Assembly (NCBI RefSeq): GCF_004137245.1
Contig: NZ_SDWS01000001.1
Location: 682,001-746,000 of the forward strand
Reading direction: 5' to 3'
Length of the DNA: 64,000 nucleotides
Source of the DNA: Nocardioides glacieisoli
GTDB taxonomy: Bacteria; Actinomycetota; Actinomycetes; Propionibacteriales; Nocardioidaceae
Of the stretch, positions 62,138 to 64,000 are shown piece by piece. The position numbers and the translations under genes are program-made. Numbering within the stretch: position 1 is the stretch's first letter; each line of letters starts with the position of its first letter. The notes under the pieces were generated by a model. The model saw only the letters and a list, made by a program, of their open reading frames with translations. It made no database searches and had not been told where the DNA came from.

Positions 62138-63286
62138 GTGTCGAACGCGTGGGGATCCCTGGTGCGCGGGATCTCGACGTACGTCCGCCAGCGCGTCGCC
62201 GGCTGGCGCACGGGGTCTCGCGGCAGCCAGGCGTTCCTGCTCATCGTCCTGCTCGCCCTCGTGGCCGCCGCCGTGGCCGTCGGGGCGCTCGCCGAGAAGG
62301 TCGTCCCGATCTCGCTGTGGTTCCTCCTCCTCATGCTCGGCACGGTGCTGCTGCGGTTCGTCCCGCTGCTGGTGCTCGGCGTCGTGATGATGGGCGTCGC
62401 GTGGTGGACCTCGGTGCAGACCAGCTTCGCCACGGCGAGCCGGACGTCGGCCCTGGTGATCTTCGGGATCGGCCTGCTCCTGGCGCTCTACCAGGTGAGC
62501 AAGCAGCGCTCGGGCCTTCCGATGGCGCTGAGCGAGGCCGTGCTGAGCCAGCTGCGCGACCGGCTCCAACGGCAGGGCGTCGTGCCGGAGCTCCCCGACG
62601 GGTGGCGCTCGCAGTCGGCGACCATCACCGCCAACGGGCCGAGCTATGCCGGTGACTTCCTCGTCGCCGACCTCCGCGAGGGCCGCTGGCTGGAGATGGC
62701 GCTCGTCGACGTGTGCGGCAAGGGCACGTCGGTCGGTCCGCAGGCGCTGCAGTTCGCCGGCGCACTCGGCGGCCTGATCGGGGCGCTCCCGCCGGCCGAG
62801 CTGATGTCCGCGGCGAACCAGTTCCTCCTGCGACAGGAGTCCGACGAGTCACTCGCCACGGCGGTGCACATCAAGGTCGACCTGGTCACCGGCGACTACA
62901 CGATCACCAGCGCCGGCCACCCGCCTGCGCTGCACTGGCACCTCGGCGAGCGCGGCTGGTCGATCGACAACGCTCGCGGGATGGCGCTCGGCGTGATCCC
63001 GGAGGCCGACTTCACCCCGAGCCGCGGCCGGCTGCGGGCGGGCGAGGCGCTCCTCTTCTACACCGACGGCGTCATCGAGACGACCGACCGCGACCTCGAC
63101 GCCGGGATCGACTGGCTGCGCGGGGTGGCGCTGCAGGCGGTCGACGCCCGCGGCTTCACCGGCCTGCCGCGACGCGTGCTCAAGCAGGTGAAGCGCGGTG
63201 ACGACGACCGCGCGATGCTGGTCCTCGAGCGTCAGCCCCTCACCTCGCCCGAGCGGCACTCCGAGGGGCACCGCGGCCTCAGCTGA
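62138..63286 (+). CDS. Membrane-anchored SpoIIE-type PP2C phosphatase
   Basis: 382 residues. About four membrane segments in the first 115 residues ([36 protein letters not shown]) are followed by a SpoIIE/PP2C domain with metal-binding Asp in GDFLVADL, VDVCGKGTSVG and FYTDGVIETTD. Such phosphatases act on anti-sigma antagonists. The GTG at 62138 follows TACCCT by six bases. Its end overlaps the convergent propeller gene by 8 bp. Confidence 0.88.
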   Translation: MSNAWGSLVRGISTYVRQRVAGWRTGSRGSQAFLLIVLLALVAAAVAVGALAEKVVPISLWFLLLMLGTVLLRFVPLLVLGVVMMGVAWWTSVQTSFATASRTSALVIFGIGLLLALYQVSKQRSGLPMALSEAVLSQLRDRLQRQGVVPELPDGWRSQSATITANGPSYAGDFLVADLREGRWLEMALVDVCGKGTSVGPQALQFAGALGGLIGALPPAELMSAANQFLLRQESDESLATAVHIKVDLVTGDYTITSAGHPPALHWHLGERGWSIDNARGMALGVIPEADFTPSRGRLRAGEALLFYTDGVIETTDRDLDAGIDWLRGVALQAVDARGFTGLPRRVLKQVKRGDDDRAMLVLERQPLTSPERHSEGHRGLS

Positions 63287-64000
63287 CCCGTCGGACCAGA
63301 ACCTCACCGGAGACCGACACGTTGAGGCCGTTGACCGGGGACGTCGCCACGCGCAGCACGCGTCCGCTCGCGACGTCCCACGACCAGAGGTCGCCCTCGA
63401 CCCAGTCGCTGACGAGGAGGTTCCGCTCCGTCAGCCAGGTCTGAGCTCCCAGGACGCACTGACCTCCGCGCCGTGGAGCGGCGAGCATCGCGAGCACCGC
63501 ACCGTCGGACGGGTCCACGACCACCACGCCGTCGGTGTCGCGTGACCTCCGGGCGCTCGGGCACTGGGCGAACGCTGGTCCCGTTCCTGTCCCTGAACAC
63601 GAGCGTGGCTCCGTCCGCAGACCGCTCCATGGCGACGGCGTGCTGCACGGGCAGGTCGAAGCGCTGGAAGGTGGTGTCGGACAGGTCGATCGTCACCACT
63701 CCGGACGGGTCCGCCAACGCCACCATCACGCCATCAGGCGAGATCGCCATCGACAGCTCGCTGTAGGCGACGGCGCCGAACCCGTAGCGCTCGAGGTCGA
63801 GCTGCCGCCATGCGCCTGACTGTGTCATCAGGTAGGGCTGGCCGGGCCGGATCGCCCCGTCCGTCCCTCGCGGCGCGAACAGGTTCTGCTGGGCCAGCAA
63901 CATTCCTCGTGAGACCGGCGCCTGCTCGACAGTGGGGGCCGTGAGGGCCTCCGTGAGATCGATCTCGAACCCGCCCCGGCTCGTGGTCCCGCCTGGCGGG
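63279..64000 (-). pseudogene. Beta-propeller protein gene, frameshifted and cut by the window edge
   Basis: Two overlapping minus-strand frames make one product. The 5' frame is open from the window edge and encodes propeller words (AYSELSMAISPDGVMVALAD, ERSADGATLVFRDRNGTS); the 3' frame continues the same theme (VVVVDPSDGAVLAMLAAP, SDWVEGDLWSWDVASGRVLR) to the stop at 63279. The change of frame falls around 63520-63550 and needs one base fewer. It may be a true pseudogene or a sequencing error. The N-terminus lies outside the window. Confidence 0.6.

Overview
The window is a very GC-rich, densely coding actinobacterial chromosome segment. Several features point to Nocardioidaceae, probably Nocardioides: fabG1-inhA order, a DUF222/HNH (13E12-type) gene, an acVLRF1-type peptidyl-tRNA hydrolase, GTG/ATG starts sitting 6-8 nt behind TANNNT boxes, many 4-bp GTGA/ATGA gene overlaps, and short palindromic interspersed repeats. 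The genus is an inference; no rRNA or tRNA gene was seen.

Layout. 1-4951 is the end of a suf Fe-S assembly operon (sufB partial, sufD, Rieske ferredoxin, sufC, sufS, sufU, sufT), with small interspersed repeats after sufC and after sufT. 5057-7988 holds a secreted beta-propeller protein, a nucleotidyltransferase, an ASCH-like protein and a NYN-domain protein. 8059-13292 holds two ABC-2 exporter operons (one with its own XRE regulator and a promoter-embedded palindrome) separated by the acVLRF1 hydrolase. 13303-21952 holds a kinase-like phosphotransferase, a zinc metallopeptidase, an ABC-F ATPase, a crotonase, a TolB-like lipoprotein, an ECF sigma / membrane partner pair and an ABCB-type exporter.

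22016-34247 is the most distinctive block. It is a compact type VII-like secretion locus: an RDD-FHA membrane protein, a 1498-residue FHA-FtsK ATPase with EssC architecture, two WXG100-size proteins, a larger membrane-spanning WXG/LXG-like protein, several unrecognised accessory proteins and a solitary family-5 solute-binding lipoprotein. No EccB, EccD, EccE or mycosin gene is present.

34244-40877 holds a spermidine-synthase-like protein, an SDR lacking the usual Tyr, SURF1, MoaA, small membrane proteins, dodecin, and fabG1-inhA. 40909-46740 is a cyanophycin locus (Mur-ligase-only CphA paralogue, cupin, CphA, CphB). 46774-54393 holds SixA, a PrmC-like methyltransferase, SerB, DUF805, VOC, an ABC ATPase and an NfeD-SPFH-TauE operon.

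54395-58860 is accessory DNA: two 41-bp repeats, a complete IS30-family element (1106 bp, 3-bp target duplication) next to an HNH gene that itself carries the 41-bp repeat in frame, then three small minus-strand genes, the first resembling imm11 immunity proteins, each preceded by a copy of one ~20-bp repeat. 58915-64000 returns to chromosomal genes: a DNA/RNA non-specific nuclease, a secreted repeat protein, an alpha/beta hydrolase, a SpoIIE-type phosphatase and a frameshifted beta-propeller gene cut by the window edge.
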